Shown: positions 7,726 to 14,763, counted from the first letter of the stretch. The stretch is DNA of 64,000 bases from Flemingiibacterium sp045586505 (GCA_045586505.1 JAZNAL010000053.1:1-64000), one strand, 5' to 3'. Made by a program: numbers and translations. The notes: generated from the sequence alone by a model not told the origin.

Positions 7726-9093
7726 TCAGACGGTATATAAAGTATTTATGTCAATGAAATCATAGCTGTCAGGTGTGTCTTCGTAGCCGGCAGTAGCAAT
7801 AAATCCGATTTTTCCGATCTTTAAGCCTTTGATGGCATGGATTTGAGAAACTTCCTTATGAATCTCACGAAGCTGCATGGGCTCGGAATAGTATTTTACT
7901 TCGTAAATGTCATAGATATCTTTGTGCTCGAGCACAACATCAAATTCTCCGTTTGAGCGTGTTGCGCTATCGTCATAGTAAAATGTTCCGATGTTAGATA
8001 TGCCGCGAAGCTTTCCTTTTTGAACACAAAGAGAGAAATACGTTCTTGTAATCTCCTCAAAACGATGTGAAATGAAGGTTATGATAGCTTCCTCAATGTA
8101 TTCCTCGTAAAAAGCCTCAGCTCCAAGCATTTGTAATGCGCTCTTGTTTTTGTAGATGAATGCGTAATAGAAACGAAGAAGATTGTCTCGAACCTCATAA
8201 GATACCTTTTTCTTATCATCAGGCTTGTTGATCGGATATGTCTTCGAGATAATATCCATTTCTTCCAAGGCGATTAGTTGCTTGGACAGGTTACCGTTCG
8301 CTTTCATGCCAAGGCGTTCTTCGATTTCAGAGTATTTTCTTTTTCCGTTAGAAATAGCGTAGAATATGCGCTCGGCATTTATTGTATTGGTATAATCGGA
8401 GATCAGGAGATGCTCTGCATAACTGTAGATATAACTGGTAGGATTCAAAAGTGTTGCGATAATATTTTCCTTCAAGCTCTTTGTTTCATCCAAGGCGCGA
8501 TTGACATAAGGCGAACCGCCAAACACGGCATACATTGCGATCCTATCATATATCGATTTGCTTTTATAAAACTCGGCAGCGGTAATATAATCAAGTTCCT
8601 TCAAGCAGAGAGTGTTAGAAAACCTACCGTACAAGGCATTCTTCTCTTCAAGCAAATCCTTCATCATGCCGATATGAGAGCCGGAGATGAAGAGCCTTAT
8701 GTTTTTAAGATTATTATCGATGATCGACTGAAAGATAGAGTCAACGGTTTCAGGCTTAGTAAATGCCTTCAAATACGGATATTCGTCTATAACAACATTG
8801 AAAGTAGCATCGATTGTATTCATATATGCGAAAACATCGGTAAAAGACTTGAAGGCAAGCTGTACAGGGAGAACCTTCTCGCGCACAAGCATGGCAACAA
8901 ATCCGTCAACATTTTCTTGCATTGGAGCTTTTAAGCATTCATAATATATTTTTTTGTCAGCAGATGCTTCCAAAGCTTTGTCAATTAAGGTTGTTTTGCC
9001 GACCTTTCGTTTGCCATAGATCATTGCACTTGCTGAGGGCTTTTTGAGTAAGCGGTGAAGTATTTCTAATTCTTCTGAACGACCAACAAACAT
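7726..9093 (-). CDS. COG1672-type AAA ATPase with C-terminal PD-(D/E)xK-like (DUF234) domain
   Basis: A 455-residue protein. It starts with FVGRSEELEILHRLL and a P-loop at residues 27-35 (GKRKVGKTT), followed by an arginine-poor AAA core with NVVIDEYPYL as Walker B. A winged-helix segment (YSEIEERLGMKANGNLSKQLIALEEMDI) leads to a C-terminal domain with GEFDVV...YEVKYY near residues 390-410, the E/D-x-K pattern of DUF234 nuclease-like domains. Such proteins are scattered in Clostridia, Bacteroidetes and archaea; their function is not established and transposon-, toxin- or defence-like roles have been considered. The promoter carries tandem palindromes, so regulation, perhaps by itself, is likely. 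Confidence 0.82.
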   Translation of the reverse strand: MFVGRSEELEILHRLLKKPSASAMIYGKRKVGKTTLIDKALEASADKKIYYECLKAPMQENVDGFVAMLVREKVLPVQLAFKSFTDVFAYMNTIDATFNVVIDEYPYLKAFTKPETVDSIFQSIIDNNLKNIRLFISGSHIGMMKDLLEEKNALYGRFSNTLCLKELDYITAAEFYKSKSIYDRIAMYAVFGGSPYVNRALDETKSLKENIIATLLNPTSYIYSYAEHLLISDYTNTINAERIFYAISNGKRKYSEIEERLGMKANGNLSKQLIALEEMDIISKTYPINKPDDKKKVSYEVRDNLLRFYYAFIYKNKSALQMLGAEAFYEEYIEEAIITFISHRFEEITRTYFSLCVQKGKLRGISNIGTFYYDDSATRSNGEFDVVLEHKDIYDIYEVKYYSEPMQLREIHKEVSQIHAIKGLKIGKIGFIATAGYEDTPDSYDFIDINTLYTV

Positions 9094-9116
9094 ATTGTTA
9101 CCTCCCAGAGTTTGAT

Positions 9117-9149
9117 ACTGAATTTAATTTCAGTGAAACTATATTCAGT
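9117..9149 (-). promoter_or_regulatory. two tandem 18-base palindromes over the ATPase promoter
   Basis: Palindrome 1 is 9117-9134 (ACTGAA-6-TTCAGT, perfect arms). Palindrome 2 is 9132-9149 (AGTGAA-6-TTCAGT, one mismatch). They share three bases and the second overlaps the -10 box, the expected place for a repressor operator. Binding protein unknown; the winged helix inside the ATPase is one candidate. Confidence 0.65.
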
Positions 9150-9175
9150 ATAATATATTTTTTGCTATTTGTCAA
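9147..9175 (-). promoter_or_regulatory. promoter of the COG1672-type ATPase gene
   Basis: On the minus strand, TTGACA (9170-9175) and TATACT (9147-9152) with a 17-base spacer; GGGAGGT lies just before the ATG at 9093. Confidence 0.8.
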
Positions 9176-9201
9176 GAGTTTATGCGAAATTATATAAAAA
9201 T

Positions 9202-9230
9202 GCCGATGAGGAATCAAAAAACTCATCGGC
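9202..9230 (+). terminator. hairpin, second copy of the 7690 terminator
   Basis: GCCGATGAG at 9202-9210 and CTCATCGGC at 9222-9230; the left arm and loop start (CCGATGAGGAATCAAA) repeat those at 7690. No gene is recognised immediately upstream on the plus strand, so it looks like a duplicated relic of the dehydrogenase terminator. Confidence 0.5.
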
Positions 9231-9616
9231 TATTTCTGCTTGTTCCTCGCACAAAGCTTGCCTTGCGGCAACCGTTGCGAGTGTGTCGCCAAGTTGAACC
9301 AAAATACCGGCGAGCAGGGCGAGATGCAGAAGAATAAAAAATATCGTCAGCCCTCAAAATTTGCATCGCATAAACAAAGAAAAAGCCAACGAAAACTTAA
9401 AACGGAGGGTCTCGAAGCAGAGAACCGCCGTCATTTTGTATAAAATAAAAATCGCAAAGTGTCAAAAAGCCTGGTGGTATATATACTTTTTTCACAAAAG
9501 TGGTCAAACATGTGGTCAAGCCCGCTTTGAGACCACTTTCGCGCCCAAAAACATCGCCCATTTTCGAGCCGCTGCAATCACCGCCATCCCCAAAAACTCC
9601 CATCACATAAAGCAAA
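9231..9616. other. intergenic stretch without a supported gene
   Basis: Short open frames exist on both strands but none has a convincing ribosome site or recognisable product. The stretch holds direct-repeat copy B (9346-9383) and a run of TGGTCAAAC/TGTGGTCAAG-like short repeats near 9500-9530. It looks like eroded junction sequence between the accessory block and tRNA-Pro. Confidence 0.5.
9346..9383 (+). repeat. direct repeat copy B bracketing the accessory block
   Basis: GTCAGCCCTCAAAATTTG at 9346-9363 is identical to 3408-3425, and ACAAAGAAAA at 9374-9383 matches 3437-3446. Confidence 0.6.
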
Positions 9617-9640
9617 AAGGAGATTCTTGCGAATCTCCTT
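9617..9640 (-). terminator. terminator of tRNA-Pro
   Basis: Perfect 10-base stem AAGGAGATTC / GAATCTCCTT with a four-base loop; on the minus strand it is followed by TTTTTGC, directly downstream of the tRNA 3' end. Confidence 0.9.
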
Positions 9641-9645
9641 AATGT

Positions 9646-9721
9646 TGGTCTGTGTGACAAGGCTTGAACTTGCGGCCTCTACCACCCCAAGGTAGCTCGC
9701 TACCAACTGCGCCACACCCAG
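9646..9721 (-). tRNA. tRNA-Pro(GGG)
   Basis: Reading the minus strand gives a 76-base cloverleaf with an encoded CCA: acceptor CTGGGTG / CACACAG, D arm GCGC-AGTTGGTA-GCGA, anticodon arm CTACC-TTGGGGT-GGTAG (anticodon GGG, proline), T arm GCAAG-TTCAAGC-CTTGT. Two non-canonical pairs are present: G4-A69 in the acceptor stem and G10-A25 in the D stem. A consensus promoter (9738-9766) and a strong terminator flank it, so it is transcribed. GGG is a dispensable proline isoacceptor in most bacteria, which may explain the relaxed structure. Confidence 0.88.
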
Positions 9722-9737
9722 ATATCCAACGGATAAT

Positions 9738-9766
9738 ATTATATCATAATGGGATAGTTTTGTCAA
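9738..9766 (-). promoter_or_regulatory. promoter of tRNA-Pro
   Basis: Minus strand TTGACA (9761-9766), 17-base spacer, TATAAT (9738-9743); perfect consensus, 16 bases before the tRNA 5' end. Confidence 0.9.
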
Positions 9767-9828
9767 GGGTTTTTCGATAATTTTTCAAAATATTTTTCTG
9801 ATGTTTCCGACTGTTGCAACTGCTAAAA

Positions 9829-9853
9829 TGTCGGTGCACTGAGTGCACCGACA
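9829..9853 (-). terminator. terminator of the 13-codon gene
   Basis: Perfect 10-base stem TGTCGGTGCA / TGCACCGACA; the minus strand continues with TTTTAGC. It lies 14 bases after the stop codon of the small gene. Confidence 0.75.
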
Positions 9854-9867
9854 AGCCTGATACGTGT

Positions 9868-9909
9868 CTATGTTAAGTTGATGTAGTGTGCCATACCGGT
9901 TGTACTCAT
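9868..9909 (-). CDS. 13-residue peptide gene with complete expression signals
   Basis: On the minus strand, ATG at 9909 opens a frame MSTTGMAHYINLT then TAG. It has a GGAGG ribosome site 8 bases upstream (9918-9922), a consensus promoter (9949-9977) and an intrinsic terminator (9829-9853), and nothing else is in the transcript. This is too complete to be chance. The peptide has no membrane segment or cysteine. I do not recognise it; it could be a signalling peptide, a regulatory micro-protein, or the transcript could act as a small RNA whose short frame is incidental. Confidence 0.6.
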   Translation of the reverse strand: MSTTGMAHYINLT

Positions 9910-9948
9910 AATATGTACCTCCATTATGGTAAGAATGAAGCTCATCTC

Positions 9949-9977
9949 ATTTTACTATGTGGTGTGTCATCTGTCAA
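9949..9977 (-). promoter_or_regulatory. promoter of the 13-codon gene
   Basis: Minus strand TTGACA (9972-9977), 17-base spacer, TAAAAT (9949-9954). The plus strand shows nothing comparable here. Confidence 0.8.
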
Positions 9978-10030
9978 GTAAAATCGGGTAATAAAATCAT
10001 TATCTTTACAAAAATTGCAACCTCTGCGGA

Positions 10031-10059
10031 TTGACATAGCATGGGTATCGTGCTATAAT
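10031..10059 (+). promoter_or_regulatory. promoter of the NimA-like gene
   Basis: TTGACA at 10031-10036 and TATAAT at 10054-10059 with a 17-base spacer, 30 bases before the ATG. Confidence 0.85.
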
Positions 10060-10089
10060 TAAATAAAAGCTATCTGATGCGAGGTTAAT

Positions 10090-10566
10090 ATGTTCAGAGA
10101 ACTCACAAGAAAGAACAAACAGCTCCCGTATGATGACTGCGTGGGTGTACTGATACGCGAAACGCGGGGCGTGCTGTCCGTGCTGGGTGATGACGGTTAT
10201 CCATACGGAATGCCGATGAATCACTTTTATAATCAAGCCGACGGGTGTATCTATTTCCACTGCGGCAGGGGAGGTCATCGTTACGATGCGCTGAAGCGCT
10301 GTGATAAGGTCTCGTACTGCTTGTATGATGGCGGATACCGGGAAGGTGATGACTGGGCGTTTAATGTAAAAAGCGTGATCGTGTTCGGTCGTATCGAGAT
10401 CATCGCTGATGGCCGTACAGTTACCGATATAGCGACAGAGCTGAGCCGTAAATTTACAAGCGACGAGGAATATATCAAAAAAGAAATCGAGCTGTACGCG
10501 CACGAAACGCTGATTTTAAAGCTGACCCCCGAGCATATCTGCGGAAAGCTCGTTAAGGAATCATAA
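10090..10566 (+). CDS. pyridoxamine 5'-phosphate oxidase-fold flavoprotein (NimA-like)
   Basis: A 158-residue split-barrel flavin-binding protein. It opens with a short helix (FRELTRKNKQLPYDDCVGVL), followed by the barrel strand GVLSVLGDDGYPYGMPMNHFY and the typical IYFHCGRGGHRYDALKRCDKVSYCLYD segment, where His and Lys usually contact FMN or a substrate. Relatives include NimA 5-nitroimidazole reductases and general FMN or heme-binding proteins. It precedes a peroxiredoxin by 26 bases, suggesting a joint oxidative-stress or detoxification role. Nitroimidazole resistance cannot be claimed from sequence. Confidence 0.85.
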   Translation: MFRELTRKNKQLPYDDCVGVLIRETRGVLSVLGDDGYPYGMPMNHFYNQADGCIYFHCGRGGHRYDALKRCDKVSYCLYDGGYREGDDWAFNVKSVIVFGRIEIIADGRTVTDIATELSRKFTSDEEYIKKEIELYAHETLILKLTPEHICGKLVKES

Positions 10567-10592
10567 AATACAGGAATAAAGGAGAAAATATC

Positions 10593-11045
10593 ATGCTTAC
10601 CATCGGAATGAAAGCCCCCGAATTTACTCTTCCGGACAAGGATGGCAAAAACGTCTCATTATCTGATTTTCTTGGAAAAAAGGTTGTCCTCTACTTTTAT
10701 CCCAAGGATAACACACCCGGATGCACACGTCAGGCGTGCGCGTTTGCAGGCGCATATGGCGAATTCAGTGCAAAGGGCGTCGAGGTCATCGGTATCAGTA
10801 AAGACAGCGTGGCGTCTCACGTGAAATTTGCCGAAAAATACAATCTGCCGTTTGTACTGCTTTCCGACCCTGAGCGTGTCGCTATCGAGGCATACGGTGT
10901 ATGGCAGGAGAAGAAGATGTGCGGCAAGGTGGGAATGGGTGTGGTCCGTACCACCTTTATAATCGACGAGGACGGCAACATCGAAAAGATCATGCCGAAG
11001 GTCAAGCCCGACACCAATGCCGCAGAGATCCTTGCCGAGCTTTAA
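10593..11045 (+). CDS. bcp: thioredoxin-dependent peroxiredoxin, Bcp/PrxQ type
   Basis: A 150-residue peroxiredoxin that reduces hydrogen and alkyl peroxides using thioredoxin. The peroxidatic cysteine is Cys44 in PKDNTPGCT and the resolving cysteine Cys49 sits five residues later, the C-x4-C spacing of atypical two-cysteine PrxQ enzymes. The remaining thioredoxin fold is intact (GISKDSVASHVKFAEKYNLPFVLLSDPE; VVRTTFIIDEDG). AAGGAGAAAATATC precedes the ATG. It is probably co-transcribed with the preceding NimA-like gene; transcription ends at the hairpin at 11136. Confidence 0.95.
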   Translation: MLTIGMKAPEFTLPDKDGKNVSLSDFLGKKVVLYFYPKDNTPGCTRQACAFAGAYGEFSAKGVEVIGISKDSVASHVKFAEKYNLPFVLLSDPERVAIEAYGVWQEKKMCGKVGMGVVRTTFIIDEDGNIEKIMPKVKPDTNAAEILAEL

Positions 11046-11135
11046 ATTAAAGGAAGCATTACATATAGCGGCAAGATCTGCAGCGAAACGCCCTTGAAGT
11101 TATTTCGTAACCGCATATTGTTTATTTAATACAGC

Positions 11136-11180
11136 AATGTGGCTGTCTCACCTGAAGGTGATGACAGCCACATTTTTTGT
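11136..11180. terminator. bidirectional intrinsic terminator
   Basis: Twelve-base perfect stem AATGTGGCTGTC (11136-11147) / GACAGCCACATT (11163-11174), then TTTTT on the plus strand; it separates bcp from the convergent DUF378 gene. Confidence 0.85.
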
Positions 11181-11194
11181 TAGAAAATAATGCT

Positions 11195-11419
11195 TTACCG
11201 TCTCATTGACACATCGTCTTCGATGGCGGCATCGGTTTCACGGAAGAGCAGGGAAATGCACCAGATCGCTGCAAGTCCCACCAGCGTGTAGATTATGCGT
11301 GCAACAAGCGAGCCCTGTCCGCCGCAGATCCATGCAACGAGGTCGAATTTGAAAATACCGATGCTTCCCCAGTTGAGTCCTCCGATAATGGCAAGTATAA
11401 GCGCAATTTTGTCGATCAT
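11195..11419 (-). CDS. DUF378 (YuzA-like) small membrane protein
   Basis: A 74-residue protein with two hydrophobic helices. The first, DKIALILAIIGGLNWGSIGIFKFDLVA, carries the NWG signature of DUF378, and the second is ARIIYTLVGLAAIWCISLLF; the tail is acidic. Function of the family is unknown. AAAGGATC lies upstream of the ATG. It is monocistronic and convergent with bcp. Confidence 0.85.
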   Translation of the reverse strand: MIDKIALILAIIGGLNWGSIGIFKFDLVAWICGGQGSLVARIIYTLVGLAAIWCISLLFRETDAAIEDDVSMRR

Positions 11420-11527
11420 AATTTTTTGATCCTTTCATGTAAGTGTTTTTGTACATGAACAGTGTGTCCCACAAAATGCAGATGTATTCATCGCACCGAA
11501 TGGATTTTTTTGTTTTCATCAAAAAAT

Positions 11528-11560
11528 GTGACAAAAACTGCACCGATTTGGGTGTATAAT
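11528..11560 (+). promoter_or_regulatory. spoIIG-like promoter with long spacer and candidate Spo0A box
   Basis: TATAAT at 11555-11560 (with a TG two bases ahead) is 21 bases from the best -35 match, GTGACA at 11528-11533. In Bacillus subtilis the spoIIG promoter has an unusual 22-base spacer and needs Spo0A-phosphate. TGACAAA at 11529-11535 matches the 0A box TGTCGAA at five of seven positions. Hexamers are visible; the Spo0A dependence is inferred. Confidence 0.5.
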
Positions 11561-11570
11561 AGCTGTACGC

Positions 11571-11602
11571 ACCGATTTTTAGTGGTAGTATCGGTTTTTT
11601 TA
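11571..11602 (+). terminator. small hairpin with T run in the spoIIGA leader
   Basis: ACCGAT (11571-11576) and ATCGGT (11590-11595) followed by a run of T. It lies between the promoter and the spoIIGA ribosome site, so it could attenuate transcription; the stem is short and may be incidental. Confidence 0.35.
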
Positions 11603-11617
11603 GGAACGGAGGTTTGC

Positions 11618-12490
11618 GTGTTGGGGACGGTCATATATGCGGATTCACTTTTAGCTGTCAACTTTTCAATGGATTTTTTGGCATTGTATATCGCCGCAAG
11701 GCTTCTTCATGCACCTCTGCGGCCACTGAGACTTGCGGCGGGAGCACTTATTGGCGCCGTGTTCGCGCTTGCAGCAGTAGTGACGGAGGCTTACATATAC
11801 GGCAGTGCATGGATGGCGGCGGAGCTTGTATTAAGCGGCATATTCGCGGTGATCATGTGCGCCTGCGCCTTTGGGCACAAACGAGTATTCGGGACGGCAC
11901 TTACATACGGTGCGGTAAACATTGGACTTGGCGGAATAATGACCGCGCTTTACAGCTTTGTCGGACGTATATCGGACACGCTTGGGGCAGTTCCGGTAAG
12001 CACGAGCCCAAGTGCTTCGCCGCCGCTTTTTGGTGTAATCGCCCTTGTAAGCGGCGCTGTAAGCCTGCTTTACGGAAAATTCCGTTGGCGAAGTGGTGCA
12101 AAACGCCGCATAAATGTAACGGTCTGGGCATTCGGATGCGAGTTTAGTGCGGAGCTGTTATGTGACAGCGGCAATCTGCTCTGTGATCCCTACAGCGGCA
12201 AGCCTGTGGTGATTATTTCCTGCGCTTCCCTTCAGGGAATACTCCCCACGGAGATAATCCAGGCGGCGCGAATGCCTGAACGTATCACGTCGCTGTCCGA
12301 AGCTGCGGCGCTGCGTGTGCGGTTAATACCTGCAGGAAGTGTAACGGGGCAAGGTATGCTGCTTGGATTTACGCCCGAGCGGCTTTGTATAGAGGGGCGG
12401 GAGACGGATGCCGTGGTTGCGATAGGCACCGATATAACCGATTACGGCGGCTCTGACGGAATAATTCCGCAGACACTTATAACAATATAA
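11618..12490 (+). CDS. spoIIGA: sigma-E processing peptidase SpoIIGA
   Basis: A 290-residue membrane aspartic protease that activates pro-sigma-E in the mother cell at the onset of sporulation. The N-terminal half has about five hydrophobic helices (IYADSLLAVNFSMDFLALYIA onward); the C-terminal cytosolic half has the aspartic protease motif DSGN at residues 183-186, where Asp183 coincides with the catalytic residue known in B. subtilis. The start chosen is GTG 11618, 5 bases after GGAGG; TTG 11621 is the alternative. It is followed directly by sigE, the classical spoIIG arrangement. Confidence 0.93.
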   Translation: MLGTVIYADSLLAVNFSMDFLALYIAARLLHAPLRPLRLAAGALIGAVFALAAVVTEAYIYGSAWMAAELVLSGIFAVIMCACAFGHKRVFGTALTYGAVNIGLGGIMTALYSFVGRISDTLGAVPVSTSPSASPPLFGVIALVSGAVSLLYGKFRWRSGAKRRINVTVWAFGCEFSAELLCDSGNLLCDPYSGKPVVIISCASLQGILPTEIIQAARMPERITSLSEAAALRVRLIPAGSVTGQGMLLGFTPERLCIEGRETDAVVAIGTDITDYGGSDGIIPQTLITI

Positions 12491-12513
12491 TAGTGGAGGG
12501 AGTGGAAACACAT

Positions 12514-13269
12514 TTGAAAGCAATTAACATATTCACACCCATTGGCGGCGGCTTTATCGAGTGGATATCCCGCGGACTGTCGCGCCTGTTTTCTTTGCGA
12601 TTGACACCCAAGGGAGTATATTACATCAACGGTGCGGCGTCATTGCCGCCTCCTCTGTCGGCAGAGGAGGAGCTTTTATCCATCGGCGCTCTTGAATCGC
12701 CGGACAGTGCTGTGTCGGCGGGTGCGCGCACACGGCTGATCGAGCACAATCTAAGGCTTGTGGTCTACATTGCCAAAAAATTTGAAAACACCGGCGCCGG
12801 ACTGGAGGATCTTATCTCCATCGGTACCATCGGACTCATAAAGGCGGTGAATACCTTCCGCGCGGACAAGAATATCAAGCTTGCAACCTATGCGTCTCGC
12901 TGTATCGAGAATGAAATTCTCATGTACATACGCAAATGGTCGGGGAGGCACGATGTTTCCATCGACGAGCCGCTGAGCGTGGATTGGGACGGCAACGAGC
13001 TTCTCTTGTCGGACGTACTTGGAAGCGACGAGGACGATGTATCGCGGGGGCTTGAAGCCATCGAGGAAAAAAAGACCATCCGTGAAGCATTAAATAGGCT
13101 TGATGAGCGCGAGCAGGTGATAATCACTATGCGCTACGGACTTAACGGAAGCCGTGAGCTGACTCAGAAGGAGGTTGCAGATATGATGGGCATATCTCAA
13201 TCCTACATCTCACGGCTGGAAAAAAAGATCCTCGCCAGACTTGGCGAGGATCTGAAAAGCAAGGTATAG
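12514..13269 (+). CDS. sigE: RNA polymerase sporulation sigma factor, pro-sigma-E
   Basis: A 251-residue sigma-70-family factor made as an inactive precursor. The pro-sequence is amphipathic (about 37 residues) and ends in the YY pair (YYINGAASLPPPL) where SpoIIGA cuts its B. subtilis counterpart. Region 2 is highly conserved (NLRLVVYIAKKFENTGAGLEDLISIGTIGL in two parts, then YASRCIENEILMY), and region 4 ends with the helix-turn-helix QKEVADMMGISQSYISRLEKK. I prefer the TTG at 12514 (GGAG 11 bases upstream) because it gives a natural pro-sequence; GTG 12493 is possible. It drives mother-cell gene expression after asymmetric division. Confidence 0.95.
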   Translation: MKAINIFTPIGGGFIEWISRGLSRLFSLRLTPKGVYYINGAASLPPPLSAEEELLSIGALESPDSAVSAGARTRLIEHNLRLVVYIAKKFENTGAGLEDLISIGTIGLIKAVNTFRADKNIKLATYASRCIENEILMYIRKWSGRHDVSIDEPLSVDWDGNELLLSDVLGSDEDDVSRGLEAIEEKKTIREALNRLDEREQVIITMRYGLNGSRELTQKEVADMMGISQSYISRLEKKILARLGEDLKSKV

Positions 13270-13274
13270 TGAGC

Positions 13275-14066
13275 TTACGCAAATACCTCCACTGCTGCCA
13301 CGAGACGTAAAAGCTCTGACTCAATGCGGTCTTTGCCGTAAGCGTCGAGGAAGCGCTCAGTGTAGCGGTCGGTTTTTAGATTGAAAAACAGCGTCCATGC
13401 GCCCCAGAACAGATCTACATGGCGGTCACCGACACCTGCACAGTCAAGGTCGATGAATCCCGAAAAGTGCCAATCATCCAGCATAATATTTGGAAGGCAG
13501 TAGTCTCCGTGGAGCAGAGTGTCGGTCTTAAGCTCGCCCCCGTATGCGCTTATCACAGACCAAGCCTCACTTGCAGAGGTGAACCCCCAATCGCCGGGGA
13601 AAAGAGAGGCGTCGTATTTGCCTGAACGGTAATTCTTCTCGGCTTCTCTGAGATAATCCGCGGTTCTGTTTGGAACGGGGCAGTCCTTGGTGTCAAGGCT
13701 GTGGAGACTGCGAAGTGTTTTTGCGAGTACATCGCATAGGCGGTTTGGGTCATCCAGATACTTTTTATAAGTGCAGTCCTCGCCCGAGACCTTGGTGGTG
13801 AGTAGCCAATCCTTGTCGTCGCTGTAGTATTCCACCACCTCGGCGGCAAGGGCTTTTTCATGGAAAAAGCGGGTCAATTCCGCCTCTCGGGCAAGCGTTC
13901 CGCTTGCGGCGGATTTAAGATAGTATCCACCGTCTTTGTCGATAAATATTACTCTTGCGGCATTTGAGCAGCTGCTGTCATATAATTTTGCACCGTCAAG
14001 CAGCGGGCGGAAAATATCGGGAAACTCCAAAAGATCGGGAGTTATAAGTGTACGTTTCATACGCAT
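13275..14066 (-). CDS. aminoglycoside phosphotransferase-like (APH) kinase
   Basis: A 263-residue protein with the APH(3') fold. The lysine strand YYLKSA is near residue 50, the catalytic loop HGDYCLPN at 186-193 and the metal-binding segment FIDLDCAGVGDRHVDL at 204-219, matching the G-x-G-D-R-x-x-D pattern of kanamycin/neomycin kinases. Such enzymes phosphorylate aminoglycosides, but close chromosomal relatives often act on other small molecules. It converges on sigE and is separated by few bases. AAGGATGG precedes the start; ATG 14060 is an alternative. No mobile-element signature surrounds it, which argues for a resident gene. Confidence 0.82.
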   Translation of the reverse strand: MRMKRTLITPDLLEFPDIFRPLLDGAKLYDSSCSNAARVIFIDKDGGYYLKSAASGTLAREAELTRFFHEKALAAEVVEYYSDDKDWLLTTKVSGEDCTYKKYLDDPNRLCDVLAKTLRSLHSLDTKDCPVPNRTADYLREAEKNYRSGKYDASLFPGDWGFTSASEAWSVISAYGGELKTDTLLHGDYCLPNIMLDDWHFSGFIDLDCAGVGDRHVDLFWGAWTLFFNLKTDRYTERFLDAYGKDRIESELLRLVAAVEVFA

Positions 14067-14124
14067 CCATCCTTATGAGATGATTGTATATCTTTGAGAC
14101 TAGTATATCATATTTTGCAAAAGC

Positions 14125-14763
14125 TTATCTCTTATGCTTTTTTCCGGCACCGGACGAACGCTTCGCGGCGGCGCGGCGTTTAACGGTGCTTTTTTTGCGT
14201 ACAGAATAGCCGAAATCGCCCAGCCTTTTGCCAAGGGCAAAGTATTCGCCGTGAGCGTATGCGATCAGCTTGGCTGCGTCCATATGGAGCGCACCTTTTT
14301 CGTCCACCAGCGCGGGATCAATATCTACACTGACGATGTCCGCCACGAACATATCGTGGGTGCCGAGTGAAATTATATCGGTCACGCGGCATTCGAGGCT
14401 GATCGGGCTTTCCGCGATCACCGGAGTGTCATCAAGCTCGTAGGCGGAGACGGCGGTGAGCTTGCAGTCGGCGAATTTATTCTTGTCACGTCCGGAACGC
14501 ACACCGCAGTAGTCGGTGGCACGGGCGAGTGATTCCGTGGTCAGGTTTATCACAAATTTTCCGCTTTCTTTAATGAGTCCGTGTGAATAACGGGACGGAC
14601 GGATAGAAACATAGGTCTTGGGCGAGTCGGAATTGAGGATTCCCGTCCAGCCGATGGTGATGATGTTGGGCTTTTCCATAGTGCCGCAGCTTACCATAAC
14701 TGCGGGGAGCGGTGCCAGCAGTGTGCCGCCCTTCCATTTGAGCTTATTGTTCGGTGTATTCAT
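14125..14763 (-). CDS. flavin reductase-like FMN-binding protein
   Basis: A 212-residue member of the flavin reductase (DIM6/NTAB) split-barrel family: LAPLPAVMVSCGTMEKPNIITIGWTGILNSDSP in pieces is the usual opening, followed by SIRPSRYSHGLIKESGKFVINL, where Ser/Arg/His contact FMN, and CRVTDIISLGTHDMFVADIVSVDID near the end. The last 20 residues are strongly basic (KKSTVKRRAAAKRSSGAGKKHKR), an unusual tail that could bind nucleic acid or membrane surface. It lies 58 bases upstream of the APH-like gene on the same strand, possibly in one transcript. Confidence 0.85.
   Translation of the reverse strand: MNTPNNKLKWKGGTLLAPLPAVMVSCGTMEKPNIITIGWTGILNSDSPKTYVSIRPSRYSHGLIKESGKFVINLTTESLARATDYCGVRSGRDKNKFADCKLTAVSAYELDDTPVIAESPISLECRVTDIISLGTHDMFVADIVSVDIDPALVDEKGALHMDAAKLIAYAHGEYFALGKRLGDFGYSVRKKSTVKRRAAAKRSSGAGKKHKR

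Noticed and set aside
9240..9766. Overlapping short frames near tRNA-Pro that could be an integrase relic
   Set aside because: No catalytic Arg/His/Tyr motif of tyrosine recombinases and no serine-recombinase motif is visible; the frames cross the tRNA and its terminator.
13275..14066. Mobile aminoglycoside-resistance gene
   Set aside because: Motifs fit the APH family, but no insertion sequence, integron site or plasmid gene lies nearby and base composition matches the neighbours; resistance cannot be claimed.
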